A stretch of DNA of 64,000 nucleotides. Source: Pedobacter glucosidilyticus (GTDB lineage Bacteria; Bacteroidota; Bacteroidia; Sphingobacteriales; Sphingobacteriaceae). Below, one piece after another: positions 35,304 through 44,251 of this stretch (its first letter is position 1; each line of letters starts with the position of its first letter). A program made the translations under genes and the position numbers. The notes under the pieces are model-generated. The model ran no database searches. It saw only the letters and a list, made by a program, of their open reading frames with translations, and was not told the DNA's origin. The stretch lies in assembly GCF_002483235.1 (NCBI RefSeq), contig NZ_DLHN01000024.1, forward strand, positions 240,692-304,691. The letters are read 5' to 3'.

Positions 35304-38300
35304 CTAAACTACAATATTAACAATTCTTCCTTTTACTACTATCACCTTTTTAGGCAATTTACCTTCTAAATATTTTTGAACAGCTTCATTTGCTAAAACT
35401 TCTTTTTCTATATCTGCAGTTTCCATACTTAAAGGGAAACTTAAATTGGTTCTGGTTTTACCATTGACTGAGATAGGATAGTTAAAATCATTCTCAACCA
35501 AATATTCCGGATTAAATTTAGGGAAGCTTGCGTAAGAAATTGTTCCTTCTGCATTTCCTAATAAAGCCCAAAGCTCTTCTGTGATGTGTGGCGCATAAGG
35601 ATGCAATAATAAAACTAAATCTTGAAGGATAGCTCTTTTGTTGCATTTTAAGTCTGTTAACTCGTTAACGGCAATCATAAAACTAGAAACTGAGGTATTG
35701 AAAGAAAAACGTTCTATATCTTCTTCTACCTTTTTGATAATTTTATGCAGAGCTTTTAACTCGGCTTTTGTTGGTGCTTCATTAGAAACTACAAAATTGA
35801 AGGCCTCATCATGAAACAGTTTCCAAAACTTTCTTAAAAACTTAAATACGCCTTCTATACCGTTGGTATTCCAAGGTTTGCTTTGCTCTAGAGGGCCTAA
35901 GAACATCTCATACATACGTAGAGTATCTGCTCCGTAACGTTCAGTTAAATCATCAGGGTTAACTACGTTAAATTTGGATTTAGACATTTTTTCTACTTCG
36001 GCTCCGCAGATGTATTTGGCCTCACCCCTGCCCTCTCCAAAGGAGAGGGAGTTGGTTCCATCCTCGAAAATAAAGACAGCATCTTTATATTCAGGTCTGG
36101 ATGCTCTAAATTTTTCTGTATCTAGGATATCGTTGTTTACGATATTGACATCAACATGTAGAGCAGAAGTTTGATATTGTTTCCTTAAACCAGCAGAAAC
36201 AAACTGATTTGTACCTCTTCCCTCTTCGTCATTAATCCTATAAACAAAATTAGACCTCCCTTGAATCATCCCTTGATTAATCAACTTCTTGAAAGGTTCT
36301 TCTTCAGTTACATAACCTAAATCTTTTAAGAATTTATTCCAAAAACGGCTATATAATAAGTGTCCTGTAGCATGCTCAGAACCGCCTATGTATAAATCAA
36401 CGTCTTTCCAATAAGCTATTTTATCTTTATCAGCGAAAGCGTTTTCATTTTTTGCATCCATATAGCGATACCAATACCAACTACTACCCGCCCAACCTGG
36501 CATGGTGCTTAATTCGTATTCATACTCGTTTTTATATTTCCAATCTTTTGCTCTACCCAAGGGTGGCTCACCAGATTCTGTTGGTAAGTATTTATCAACT
36601 TCTGGAAGCATTAATGGCAATTCGCTTTCATCTATTAGATAAGGCAAGCCATTTTTAAAATATACTGGAACAGGTTCTCCCCAATAACGTTGGCGACCAA
36701 AAATAGCATCACGCATACGGTAATTTATTTTTGCGTATCCCATACCTATTTCTTCTAAAAAGGCAATAACTTTTACGGTAGCTTCCTTGTAGGCTAAACC
36801 GTTGATAAAACCAGAATTTACGTATTTACCTTCTTTAGTGGGATCAGCCTCGTTTTCCATTTGCTGCGCATCTAAGATTTGGATGATAGGCAAATTGTAC
36901 TGCTGGGCAAATAAATAATCACGTTGATCTCCGGAAGGAACAGCCATAACCGCACCTGTACCATAACCTGCTAAAACGTAATCGGCTATCCAAATAGGAA
37001 CTCTAGCACCATCAACCGGGTTGATAGCATAAGCACCTGTAAAAGCTCCTGATACGGTTTTGGTGTCAGCCATACGGTCTAATTCTGATTTCTTTTTAGT
37101 TTGAGTAATATAAGCTTCAATTTCTGCTTTCTGCTCTGACGTTGTAATTTTCGCAACTAGCTCATGTTCTGGAGCTAACACTAAAAATGAAACCCCGAAA
37201 ATGGTATCTACACGGGTGGTGAAAACTTCTATATAGGCCTCACCCCCCGCCCTCTCCGAAAGAGAGGGAGCTGCCTGTCCTGTGGATAAACGCTTGGATT
37301 GTATCGTTTGATTTGTTGTAGATTCTTTTTGCTGGGATAAATGCTCTAGTTTTTCTTTTATAACAGAAACTACTTTTTCTGTTTGATTGATTACTTCTTC
37401 GTTAGTAAATCGGATAACTTCAAAACCTGCTTGATTTAAGAAATGAGTTCTTATTTTGTCATATTCTGCTGCATCAATATCCTGGTGATAACCTCCGTCA
37501 ACTTCGATAACAAGTTTTTGTGACAGACATGCAAAATCAGCAATATATCCTTCAATTACATGCTGCCTTCTTATTTTAAAACCTATTTGACTGTTACGTA
37601 AACTCTGCCAAAGCACAAATTCTGCATCCGTTTGATTTTTACGATTGACTTTAGAATTCTCTTTTAATAAATCCCACACAAAAGAATTAGCCGTTTCATA
37701 TCCGAATGATAGGTTCTCCTGCGCTCCCTTCTCCTTTGGAGAAGGGTTGGGGATGAGGCTAAACTTCACCATCGCTCCAACGCTCTTTCCTATCCAGTTG
37801 CGTTGCATTTCTTTCAATGGTTCTGGCCAGTCTATATCATTTAAGCCTTGTAACAACCTTTCTGCATAAGCGGTGATACGCATACTCCACTGCATCATTT
37901 TCTTTTGCTCAACCGGGTGCCCGCCACGTTCTGAAAAACCATCTTTAACCTCATCGTTAGCTAAAACAGTACCTAAAGCAGGGCACCAGTTTACCGTACT
38001 TTCTTTCAAAAAGGTTAAACGATATTTTAACAATTCTGCTTGTTTCTCTTCCTCAGAGAAAGCGGCCCAATCTGTTGGTAAAAGATTTTGTGTATCATCA
38101 TCAGAAACTGCATTTAAATTAGCCGTTCCTTGTGTTTCTAGGTGATGGATTAAGGTTGAGATAGGCTCTGCCTTATCAGTAGATTTGTTATACCACGCAT
38201 TAAACAATTGCATAAAAATCCACTGCGTCCATTTGTAATAATCTGGAGAGCTAGTGCGTACTTCTTTAGTCCAATCAAAAGAAAAACCCAGATTATCTAA

Positions 38301-38630
38301 TTGCTCACGATATCTTTTAATATTAGCTTCTGTAGTAATAGCCGGGTGTTGCCCCGTTTGTATGGCATACTGTTCTGCAGGTAAACCAAAAGAATCATAA
38401 CCCATGGGATGCAAAACGTTAAAGCCTTTTAATCTTTTATAGCGAGCAAAAATATCAGAAGCTATATAACCCAGCGGATGCCCAACATGTAAACCTGCAC
38501 CAGATGGATAAGGAAACATATCTAACACATAATACTTGGGTTTAGTGGTATCGGTTTCTACTTTATAAGTTTGGTTTTGAGCCCAGAAATTTTGCCACTT
38601 AGCTTCTATACTTTTAAATTGATAATCCAT
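35304..38630 (-). CDS. leuS: Leucyl-tRNA synthetase with two in-frame insertions, one a DUF559 nuclease domain
   Basis: Charges tRNA-Leu. 1,108 aa, roughly 190 longer than expected for the family. All core parts are present: HVGH (48-51), the CP1 editing domain with TTRVDTIFG (471-479) and AVPSGDQRD (563-571), KMSKS (881-885), the anticodon domain and the C-terminal domain. The extra length comes from two inserts. Residues 292-465 begin LIPNPSPKEKGA, end SLSERAGGEA, and carry a DUF559 domain (about 329-430) with the Asp365 / Glu376-Val-Asp378 pattern of PD-(D/E)xK enzymes. Residues 859-871 (TNSLSFGEGRGEA) sit between FEDG and KYICG, just before KMSKS. The frame is unbroken, so a full chimeric enzyme should be made; leuS is essential, so it must tolerate both. 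Confidence 0.95.
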   Translation of the reverse strand: MDYQFKSIEAKWQNFWAQNQTYKVETDTTKPKYYVLDMFPYPSGAGLHVGHPLGYIASDIFARYKRLKGFNVLHPMGYDSFGLPAEQYAIQTGQHPAITTEANIKRYREQLDNLGFSFDWTKEVRTSSPDYYKWTQWIFMQLFNAWYNKSTDKAEPISTLIHHLETQGTANLNAVSDDDTQNLLPTDWAAFSEEEKQAELLKYRLTFLKESTVNWCPALGTVLANDEVKDGFSERGGHPVEQKKMMQWSMRITAYAERLLQGLNDIDWPEPLKEMQRNWIGKSVGAMVKFSLIPNPSPKEKGAQENLSFGYETANSFVWDLLKENSKVNRKNQTDAEFVLWQSLRNSQIGFKIRRQHVIEGYIADFACLSQKLVIEVDGGYHQDIDAAEYDKIRTHFLNQAGFEVIRFTNEEVINQTEKVVSVIKEKLEHLSQQKESTTNQTIQSKRLSTGQAAPSLSERAGGEAYIEVFTTRVDTIFGVSFLVLAPEHELVAKITTSEQKAEIEAYITQTKKKSELDRMADTKTVSGAFTGAYAINPVDGARVPIWIADYVLAGYGTGAVMAVPSGDQRDYLFAQQYNLPIIQILDAQQMENEADPTKEGKYVNSGFINGLAYKEATVKVIAFLEEIGMGYAKINYRMRDAIFGRQRYWGEPVPVYFKNGLPYLIDESELPLMLPEVDKYLPTESGEPPLGRAKDWKYKNEYEYELSTMPGWAGSSWYWYRYMDAKNENAFADKDKIAYWKDVDLYIGGSEHATGHLLYSRFWNKFLKDLGYVTEEEPFKKLINQGMIQGRSNFVYRINDEEGRGTNQFVSAGLRKQYQTSALHVDVNIVNNDILDTEKFRASRPEYKDAVFIFEDGTNSLSFGEGRGEAKYICGAEVEKMSKSKFNVVNPDDLTERYGADTLRMYEMFLGPLEQSKPWNTNGIEGVFKFLRKFWKLFHDEAFNFVVSNEAPTKAELKALHKIIKKVEEDIERFSFNTSVSSFMIAVNELTDLKCNKRAILQDLVLLLHPYAPHITEELWALLGNAEGTISYASFPKFNPEYLVENDFNYPISVNGKTRTNLSFPLSMETADIEKEVLANEAVQKYLEGKLPKKVIVVKGRIVNIVV
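36019..36056 (-). repeat. Solo copy of the palindromic repeat inside leuS, near KMSKS
   Basis: A 38-bp GC-rich hairpin in AT-rich coding DNA: CCCTCTCC and GGAGAGGG pair perfectly around AAA, flanked by GCCTCA on one side and GTTGGT on the other. It encodes TNSLSFGEGRGEA (residues 859-871). It matches the inner end of the composite element at 37237-37271 in sequence and orientation. Removing 39 bp restores the ordinary EDG-KYICG join. Confidence 0.85.
37237..37271 (+). repeat. Terminal hairpin of the composite element (downstream end in leuS)
   Basis: 35 bp: GCCTCACCCC... with stem CCCTCTC/GAGAGGG and final GAGC. It encodes the end of the insert (APSLSERAGGEA) when read in leuS. Confidence 0.8.
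37723..37759 (-). repeat. Terminal hairpin of the composite element (upstream end in leuS)
   Basis: 37 bp: stem CCCTTCTCC/GGAGAAGGG, ending GGGGATGAGGC. It is an inverted, diverged copy of 37237-37271 and encodes LIPNPSPKEKGA in leuS. Confidence 0.8.
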
Positions 38631-38843
38631 TTCGCAATTCTTTATTTGTGCGAAAATAAAAAATTAATGTATAGGCTTTAGGCTTTTATTTATTTTAAGC
38701 TATACAACTTATAAATTATCTGAAAAACAAACGTTATAGAAATATTTTAAAAGCCAAAAAATGTTAAATTCTATAGTTTACAAGTAATCATGCTTATTTT
38801 AGACTAAGGTTTCTTATTTTCGCAGAAATAATCATCAGTTTTT

Positions 38844-39722
38844 ATGGAAGAATTTGAAGATAGCAGAGCATCAAAAAAAACCAAGACCATTTATATCTCA
38901 ACCGTTATAAGCATTTCTTTAGTGTTATTGATGGTTGGTTTATTGGGTTTAATTTTGGTACATGGTAAAAATTTATCAAACTATGTTAAAGAAAACATTG
39001 TACTTAACTTAGTGATAAACGAAGGTACAAAAGAGGTTGATATTTTAGCTTTGCAAAAACAGGTGGAGGCTAATGGTTATGTAAAATCTACACAATACAT
39101 TAGTAAAGAAGTAGCTGCAAGAAACCTAACCCAAGATTTAGGTGAAGATTTTATCAAATTTTTAGGCTATAACCCTTTGCTTTCTTCTATTGATGTTTAT
39201 TTAAAAGCAGAATATGCTAACAATCAAAGTATTGATATTTTAAGTAAACAGCTTCAAAAAAATCCGATGATTAATGAAGTTAGGTATCAAAAATCTTTAG
39301 TTGATATGATTAACCAAAATATCAGAACCATATCATTAGTAATTTTTGGATTTGGTGCTGTGCTTTTAATCATCGCTATTGCTTTAATTAATAATACCAT
39401 AAGACTGGCCATTTACTCGCAGCGTTTCTTAATAAAAAGTATGCAATTGGTAGGCGCTACCAGAAGTTTTATTAGGAAACCTTTCTTAGTATATGGCTTT
39501 TTACACGGTTTAATTGCTGGTTTAATTGCTATTATTTTATTGGTGCTAACTTTATATTTTGCACAACAACAAATTCCAGAACTGGTAATTTTAAGAAATT
39601 ACTATGAGTTTGCCATTGTATTTATAGCAGTAATTGGCGTTGGTATCTTTATCTCTTGTTTAAGTACTTACTTTGCAGTTACGAAATACTTGAAATTAAA
39701 AATTTACGATTTATACAGATAA
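38844..39722 (+). CDS. ftsX: Cell division protein FtsX
   Basis: Membrane subunit of the FtsEX complex that activates septal cell-wall hydrolases. 292 aa: N-terminal cytoplasmic stretch, helix 1 (~22-42), a periplasmic domain (~45-165) and three C-terminal helices (~167-188, 215-242, 255-280) in the FtsX permease fold. The segment SMQLVGATRSFIRKPF between helices is the family hallmark. ftsE is not adjacent, as is common in Bacteroidota. First gene of ftsX-DUF3098-uppP-truB-ribF. Confidence 0.93.
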   Translation: MEEFEDSRASKKTKTIYISTVISISLVLLMVGLLGLILVHGKNLSNYVKENIVLNLVINEGTKEVDILALQKQVEANGYVKSTQYISKEVAARNLTQDLGEDFIKFLGYNPLLSSIDVYLKAEYANNQSIDILSKQLQKNPMINEVRYQKSLVDMINQNIRTISLVIFGFGAVLLIIAIALINNTIRLAIYSQRFLIKSMQLVGATRSFIRKPFLVYGFLHGLIAGLIAIILLVLTLYFAQQQIPELVILRNYYEFAIVFIAVIGVGIFISCLSTYFAVTKYLKLKIYDLYR

Positions 39723-39725
39723 ACC

Positions 39726-39962
39726 ATGTCTCAAAAACCAACATCAACCCCAGACAATAAAGTTCAATTTGTTTTTGGTAAAAGCAATTATCAGTTTCTG
39801 GTTATCAGTATCGCTATCGTAATTATTGGTTTTGCTTTAATGACAGGCGATACGGATATTTATGATTTTAGAAAAACTGTTTTAGCCCCTATTGTAGTTT
39901 TAGCTGGCTTTGCTTTAGGCTTTTACGCTATCTTAAAAAAATCAACTCCTAAATCTCATTAA
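39726..39962 (+). CDS. DUF3098 small membrane protein
   Basis: A 78-aa protein with two hydrophobic helices (~22-40 and 50-70). FVFGKSNYQFLVISIAIVIIG and a GFALGFYAILKK end are typical of DUF3098. The family is found between ftsX and uppP across Bacteroidota, so a cell-envelope role is likely, though unknown. It overlaps the uppP start by 1 bp. Confidence 0.88.
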   Translation: MSQKPTSTPDNKVQFVFGKSNYQFLVISIAIVIIGFALMTGDTDIYDFRKTVLAPIVVLAGFALGFYAILKKSTPKSH

Positions 39963-40756
39963 TGAATCTTTTTGAAGCTATTATTTTAGCCATTATAGAA
40001 GGTTTAACCGAGTTTTTACCTGTTTCTTCTACAGGCCACATGATTATTGCCTCTTCTTTAATGGGCATTCAATCAAACAACTTTGTTAAACTATTTACTG
40101 TTGCCATACAATTAGGCACTATTTTATCGGTTTTTGTACTTTATTTCAAGAGATTTTTTAGGTCTATAGATTTTTATTTCAAACTGTTTGTAGCCTTTAT
40201 TCCTGCCATTATTTTTGGTGTTCTTTTTAGCGATAAAATAGACGAATTATTAGAAAGTCCGCTTACGGTTGCTATTTCTTTATTGATTGGAGGAATTTTA
40301 TTATTATTTGTTGATAAATGGTTTAAGGATGGAAATATAGATGATTCTGATGCTATCAACTATCCAACAGCATTTAAAATAGGTTTATTTCAATGTATTG
40401 CGATGATACCTGGCGTTTCAAGATCTGCGGCAAGTATCATCGGTGGGATGACACAAAAACTCAGTAGAAAAGCAGCTGCGGAGTTTTCTTTCTTTTTAGC
40501 TGTACCAACCATGTTTGCCGCAACAGCTAAAAAACTATTCGACTTTTATAAAGACGGCAATACCATTACTAACGAGGAATTAAACTTACTTTTAATTGGT
40601 AATATCGTTGGTTTTGTGGTAGCATTAATTGCGATAAAAAGCTTTATTGGCTATTTAAGCAAGCATGGCTTTAAAGTATTTGGGATATACAGAATTATAG
40701 TTGGTGCTATAATAATTGCTTTTATTTTGAGCGGTACCAATTTACAGGTGGTGTAA
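39962..40756 (+). CDS. uppP: Undecaprenyl-diphosphatase
   Basis: Integral membrane phosphatase that turns undecaprenyl diphosphate into the monophosphate lipid carrier for peptidoglycan and other envelope glycans. 264 aa, about eight helices. Both catalytic signatures are present: EGLTEFLPVSSTGHM (residues 13-27) and PGVSRSAASIIGGM (~148-161). It overlaps truB by 1 bp. High activity is associated with bacitracin resistance in the family. Confidence 0.97.
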   Translation: MNLFEAIILAIIEGLTEFLPVSSTGHMIIASSLMGIQSNNFVKLFTVAIQLGTILSVFVLYFKRFFRSIDFYFKLFVAFIPAIIFGVLFSDKIDELLESPLTVAISLLIGGILLLFVDKWFKDGNIDDSDAINYPTAFKIGLFQCIAMIPGVSRSAASIIGGMTQKLSRKAAAEFSFFLAVPTMFAATAKKLFDFYKDGNTITNEELNLLLIGNIVGFVVALIAIKSFIGYLSKHGFKVFGIYRIIVGAIIIAFILSGTNLQVV

Positions 40757-41481
40757 TGGAAGAAGTTCAAGAAAAAAAATTCCCCAATTTTGATTTTACT
40801 ACTGGCGAAATTTTACTCATAAACAAGCCTTATAAATGGACATCTTTTGATGTGGTAGGTAAACTGCGTAATTCTTTTAAGCCTTTAAAATTAAAAGTTG
40901 GGCATGCAGGTACTTTAGACCCTCTGGCTACCGGTTTATTAATCATTTGTACCGGAAAACTCACTAAACAAATAGATACTTTTCAGGCCGAAGAGAAAGA
41001 ATATACAGGAACTATCACCATCGGTGCTACCACTCCTTCTTATGATTTAGAAACTGAAGTTGATCAACATTTTGATATATCAGGACTTACAGAAGAAGCT
41101 ATTAGAGCTAATACCCAACATTTTATCGGTGAATTAGACCAATTTCCACCAGCACATTCGGCCATTAAAGTAGATGGCGAAAGACTTTACATGAAAGCAA
41201 GAAGAGGTGAAGATGTAGAACTAAAATCAAGAAAAGTTACCATTTCTGAATTTGAAATTACCAGAATAGAACTCCCTGAAATAGATTTTAGAGTAGTTTG
41301 TAGCAAAGGTACCTATATACGTTCTCTGGCTCATGATTTTGGAAAAAAACTAAATAACGGTGCTTATTTAAGCAAGCTTAGAAGAACCAAAAGTGGTAAC
41401 TTTAATGTTGATGATGCTTTTGAGATTATGGAATTGGTAAATCATATCAGAGAGATTAAACAAAACCCTGATTTTAAATAA
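40756..41481 (+). CDS. truB: tRNA pseudouridine(55) synthase
   Basis: Makes pseudouridine 55 in the T loop of tRNAs. 241 aa, with catalytic Asp55 in GHAGTLDPLATGLL (49-62) and the KGTYIRSLAHDFG segment near 184. The C-terminal PUA domain of E. coli TruB is missing, as is usual in this phylum. It lies between uppP and ribF with minimal spacing, so it is cotranscribed with them. Confidence 0.96.
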   Translation: MEEVQEKKFPNFDFTTGEILLINKPYKWTSFDVVGKLRNSFKPLKLKVGHAGTLDPLATGLLIICTGKLTKQIDTFQAEEKEYTGTITIGATTPSYDLETEVDQHFDISGLTEEAIRANTQHFIGELDQFPPAHSAIKVDGERLYMKARRGEDVELKSRKVTISEFEITRIELPEIDFRVVCSKGTYIRSLAHDFGKKLNNGAYLSKLRRTKSGNFNVDDAFEIMELVNHIREIKQNPDFK

Positions 41482-41490
41482 TTCAGTATC

Positions 41491-42495
41491 ATGAAGATTT
41501 ATAATCATATAGATGAGTTTAAGAAACTAGATAACGCTGTAGTAACTATCGGTACTTTTGATGGTGTACATCTAGGTCATCAAAAGATTATCGGAAAACT
41601 GGTAGAAGAAGCCGCAAAAATAAACGGAGAAACGGTTATCCTAACATTTTTCCCGCATCCACGCATGATTCTTCACCCAGAGGATCATCAACTAAAGCTT
41701 ATCAATAACATGACAGAAAAAGCTGCTTTGCTAAGTAGCTTAGGCGTAAACCATCTAATCATAACACCATTTACTAGAGATTTCTCTAATCTAAGTCCTG
41801 AAAACTACATCAAAGACATTTTAGTTGATAAAATTGGGACCAAAACTATCATTATTGGTTATGATCATAGGTTTGGCAAAGACCGCCGCGGAAGTTTGAA
41901 AGAGCTTCAACATTTTTCAAACACTTTTAATTATAAAGTTGAAGAAATACCCGAGCAAGATATTAACGATGTTACCGTTTCCTCTACAAAAATAAGAGAA
42001 GCCATTTTGGCTGGTGACGTAAAAACTGCTCATGATTTTATGGGTCACCCTTTTTCTTTAACCGGAAAAGTTATCAAAGGCGATCAAATTGGCCGTACTT
42101 TGGGCTACCCTACAGCCAATTTATTTATTGAAGAAAACTATAAACTTATTCCTTCTGATGGCATTTATGCTGTAGAGGTTTATGTGAAGAGCAATCGTAA
42201 CAAAAATCAAATCATTGGAAACCCTTTCTATATTTCTACTGATGATAAACTTGATACTGCTGAAGTACAGAAATTTAGAGGGATGGCTTATATTGGACAT
42301 AGACCAACCATTAACGGAATGAGCCAAAATATTGAAGTAAATATTTTTGATTTTGCTGATGATATTTACCATCAACATATTCAATTAGATTTTCTCCATT
42401 TCATAAGACACGATATTAAATTTGAAAATCTAGAGCAGCTTACCGCTCAACTTGCTAAAGATAAAATTGCTGTAGAAAAGATATTTGTATCTTAA
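41491..42495 (+). CDS. ribF: Bifunctional riboflavin kinase / FAD synthetase
   Basis: Converts riboflavin to FMN and FAD. The N-terminal half (~1-185) is the nucleotidyltransferase, with GTFDGVHLGHQKII (17-30), a phosphate-binding FFPHP and SSTKIREAI (~165). The C-terminal half (~187-330) is the flavokinase, with GRTLGYPTANL. 334 aa; this is somewhat longer than usual because of a loop around residues 232-255. Last gene of the ftsX operon. Confidence 0.95.
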   Translation: MKIYNHIDEFKKLDNAVVTIGTFDGVHLGHQKIIGKLVEEAAKINGETVILTFFPHPRMILHPEDHQLKLINNMTEKAALLSSLGVNHLIITPFTRDFSNLSPENYIKDILVDKIGTKTIIIGYDHRFGKDRRGSLKELQHFSNTFNYKVEEIPEQDINDVTVSSTKIREAILAGDVKTAHDFMGHPFSLTGKVIKGDQIGRTLGYPTANLFIEENYKLIPSDGIYAVEVYVKSNRNKNQIIGNPFYISTDDKLDTAEVQKFRGMAYIGHRPTINGMSQNIEVNIFDFADDIYHQHIQLDFLHFIRHDIKFENLEQLTAQLAKDKIAVEKIFVS

Positions 42496-42546
42496 ACTCA
42501 TAGCTATTGGCTGATATTTTGTCGGCTATTTTTTAAAGGTTTAAAT

Positions 42547-43584
42547 ATGAATATAGACCGCGAGAAAGCAGATTTTTTAGATGAGATGATAGATTACTGG
42601 AAGAAAGAATCTATCATTGAAGAAGAAACCGCCAAAAAACTAAAATCTTCTTATGAAACAAAAGCATTCGATTGGCGCAAATTAGCACAATACGCTATTT
42701 ATATTGCCTTAGCGTGTGGCGTATTTGCTTTAGGCTCTTTGCTTATTGATGATGACATCCTAAATTTCATTTATCAAATTTACGATGCGCCAAACTATAT
42801 CATCAGTGTATTTTCATTTTTAATTGCTGCTTGGGTTTTATACAGAGGCAACAAGAGAAGAACCATCTTGCCTAAACAACAATTCACAAATGAGGCTTTA
42901 CTTTTTATAGGCGTTATGCTGATTGCTAATGGATTGGCTTATTTAGGAAAATCTTTTAAAGCAAGTACTGATAGTTATAGTGCTGTTTTCTTAATGGCTA
43001 TACCAGTTTATGCTTTTTTAGGTTATTTCTTTAAATCCAAATTGATTTGGGCTTTTGCTTTATTCTCCTTAGGTGCTTGGTTTGGTACAGAAAGCAGTTA
43101 TCTATCCAGAAGTAATTTTTATTTCTTAGGGATGAATTACCCATTACGCTTTGTTTGTTTTGGAGCAATTTTAACTGCTTTATCTTTTACCTTAAAGAAC
43201 ATTAAGAATCAGCAGTTTCTATTTCAAACCACTTATTTTATTGGCTTATTATACTCATTTTCTGCACTTTGGTTATTATCGATTTTTGGAAATTTTGCTT
43301 CTATAGACGAATGGTATCAAGTAAACCAAATACAGCTTTTTACTTGGGCTTTACTTTCTATTTCCATTTGTATCATCACCCTATTTATTGGCTTTAAATT
43401 TAAAGATGAAATGGCCCGAGAATTTGGCGTAACCTTTCTCATCATCAACTTATACACTAGGTTTTTTGAATATTTTTGGGATAGCTGGCATAAAGCTTTA
43501 TTCTTCTTTATTTTGGCTATTTCTTTTTGGTTAATTGGGCGTAAAGCAGAAAAAATTTGGAACTTAGAATTTCTACAAAAGTAA
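42547..43584 (+). CDS. DUF2157-like membrane protein
   Basis: A 345-aa protein with a short soluble N-terminus (acidic, residues 1-47) and nine or ten hydrophobic helices. The N-terminal WKKESIIEEETAKKL followed by YAIYIALACGVFALGSLLI resembles the DUF2157 family. No catalytic motif is visible and the function is unknown. It is separated from ribF by 50 bp and ends at a bidirectional terminator. Confidence 0.7.
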   Translation: MNIDREKADFLDEMIDYWKKESIIEEETAKKLKSSYETKAFDWRKLAQYAIYIALACGVFALGSLLIDDDILNFIYQIYDAPNYIISVFSFLIAAWVLYRGNKRRTILPKQQFTNEALLFIGVMLIANGLAYLGKSFKASTDSYSAVFLMAIPVYAFLGYFFKSKLIWAFALFSLGAWFGTESSYLSRSNFYFLGMNYPLRFVCFGAILTALSFTLKNIKNQQFLFQTTYFIGLLYSFSALWLLSIFGNFASIDEWYQVNQIQLFTWALLSISICIITLFIGFKFKDEMAREFGVTFLIINLYTRFFEYFWDSWHKALFFFILAISFWLIGRKAEKIWNLEFLQK

Positions 43585-43609
43585 AAGCCCTCCAAATTTG
43601 AAGGGCTTT
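43584..43609. terminator. Bidirectional terminator between DUF2157-like gene and yceI-like gene
   Basis: Stem AAAGCCCT/AGGGCTTT with loop CCAAATTTGA, overlapping the last base of the upstream stop codon and 31 bp from the convergent gene. Confidence 0.85.
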
Positions 43610-43640
43610 AAAATATTAGTGTGTTAGTGTGTGTTCAAAG

Positions 43641-44174
43641 TTAAGCTTGTTTTGTAAACTGTACGTTAATAGCTAATTTAATTTCATCACCTACAACAAT
43701 TTTACCCGCTTCTGTTACGCCATTCCAAGTTAAGCCAAATGCAGTACGGCTTATTTTTCCTGAAACTTCAAAACCTGCTTTTTCCTGATTATAAAAATCT
43801 GTTGCGGTGCCGCCAAACTCAACATCAAGCGTTACTGGTTTGGTTACATCTTTAATAGTTAAATGGCCTTCTAATTTATAATCATCGCCACTTTTGGTAA
43901 AAGCCGTTGATGTAAATTTCATAGCTGGATATTTTTCTGCATCAAAGAAATCAGCAGATTTTAAGTGATTATCTCTATCTGTTTGGTTGGTATCAATACT
44001 GGTAACATCTAAAGAAAAATCTATTGCTGCGTTAGTAAAATCTTCACTTTCAGTTGTTAAACTGCCGTCAAAAACTTTAAAAGTACCCGTTACGGTAGAA
44101 ATTACAAGATGCTTAACTTTAAATTGCACTTCTGAGTGCATAGGGTCTAGAACCCATTTTCCGATGTTTGACAT
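43641..44174 (-). CDS. YceI family lipid-binding protein
   Basis: A 177-aa lipocalin-like barrel with the pattern WVLDPMHSEVQFKVKHLVISTVTG at the N-terminus and DRDNHLKSADFFDAEKYPAM in the middle. YceI proteins bind polyisoprenoids or related amphiphiles. No signal peptide is present, so this one is cytoplasmic, unlike E. coli YceI. Stand-alone gene. Confidence 0.93.
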   Translation of the reverse strand: MSNIGKWVLDPMHSEVQFKVKHLVISTVTGTFKVFDGSLTTESEDFTNAAIDFSLDVTSIDTNQTDRDNHLKSADFFDAEKYPAMKFTSTAFTKSGDDYKLEGHLTIKDVTKPVTLDVEFGGTATDFYNQEKAGFEVSGKISRTAFGLTWNGVTEAGKIVVGDEIKLAINVQFTKQA

Positions 44175-44251
44175 ATTTTTTTATTTTAAATTACAATCTA
44201 ATATACATGTTTAAACACATAAATACAACAATTGTTTTTTTTTATTAGACT

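Larger units (their letters stand above)
37237..37759 (-). mobile_element. Composite element in leuS: two inverted hairpins flanking a DUF559 nuclease domain
   Basis: About 523 bp, ending in GCCTCA at one side and TGAGGC at the other. Each end is an imperfect hairpin copy of the same repeat in opposite orientation (37237-37271 and 37723-37759). Between them the leuS frame encodes a DUF559 domain related to Vsr-type endonucleases: KNQTDAEFVLWQSLRNSQIG, then IRRQHVIEGYIADFA and LVIEVDGGYH. The ~174 inserted codons contain no methionine, so the domain has no ATG of its own and is made only as part of the host protein. No transposase is present. The function of the nuclease is unknown; it could drive spread of the element by cutting at homologous or repeat sites. 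Confidence 0.8.

Noticed and set aside
35304..38630. Reading the leuS inserts as a pseudogene signature or assembly error
   Set aside because: The frame stays open through both inserts, all catalytic motifs are intact, and the inserts have clean repeat ends; this is better explained by in-frame insertion.
42498..42536. Possible terminator after ribF
   Set aside because: The stem is short and interrupted (GCTGA/TCGGC with a wobble), although a T-run follows.
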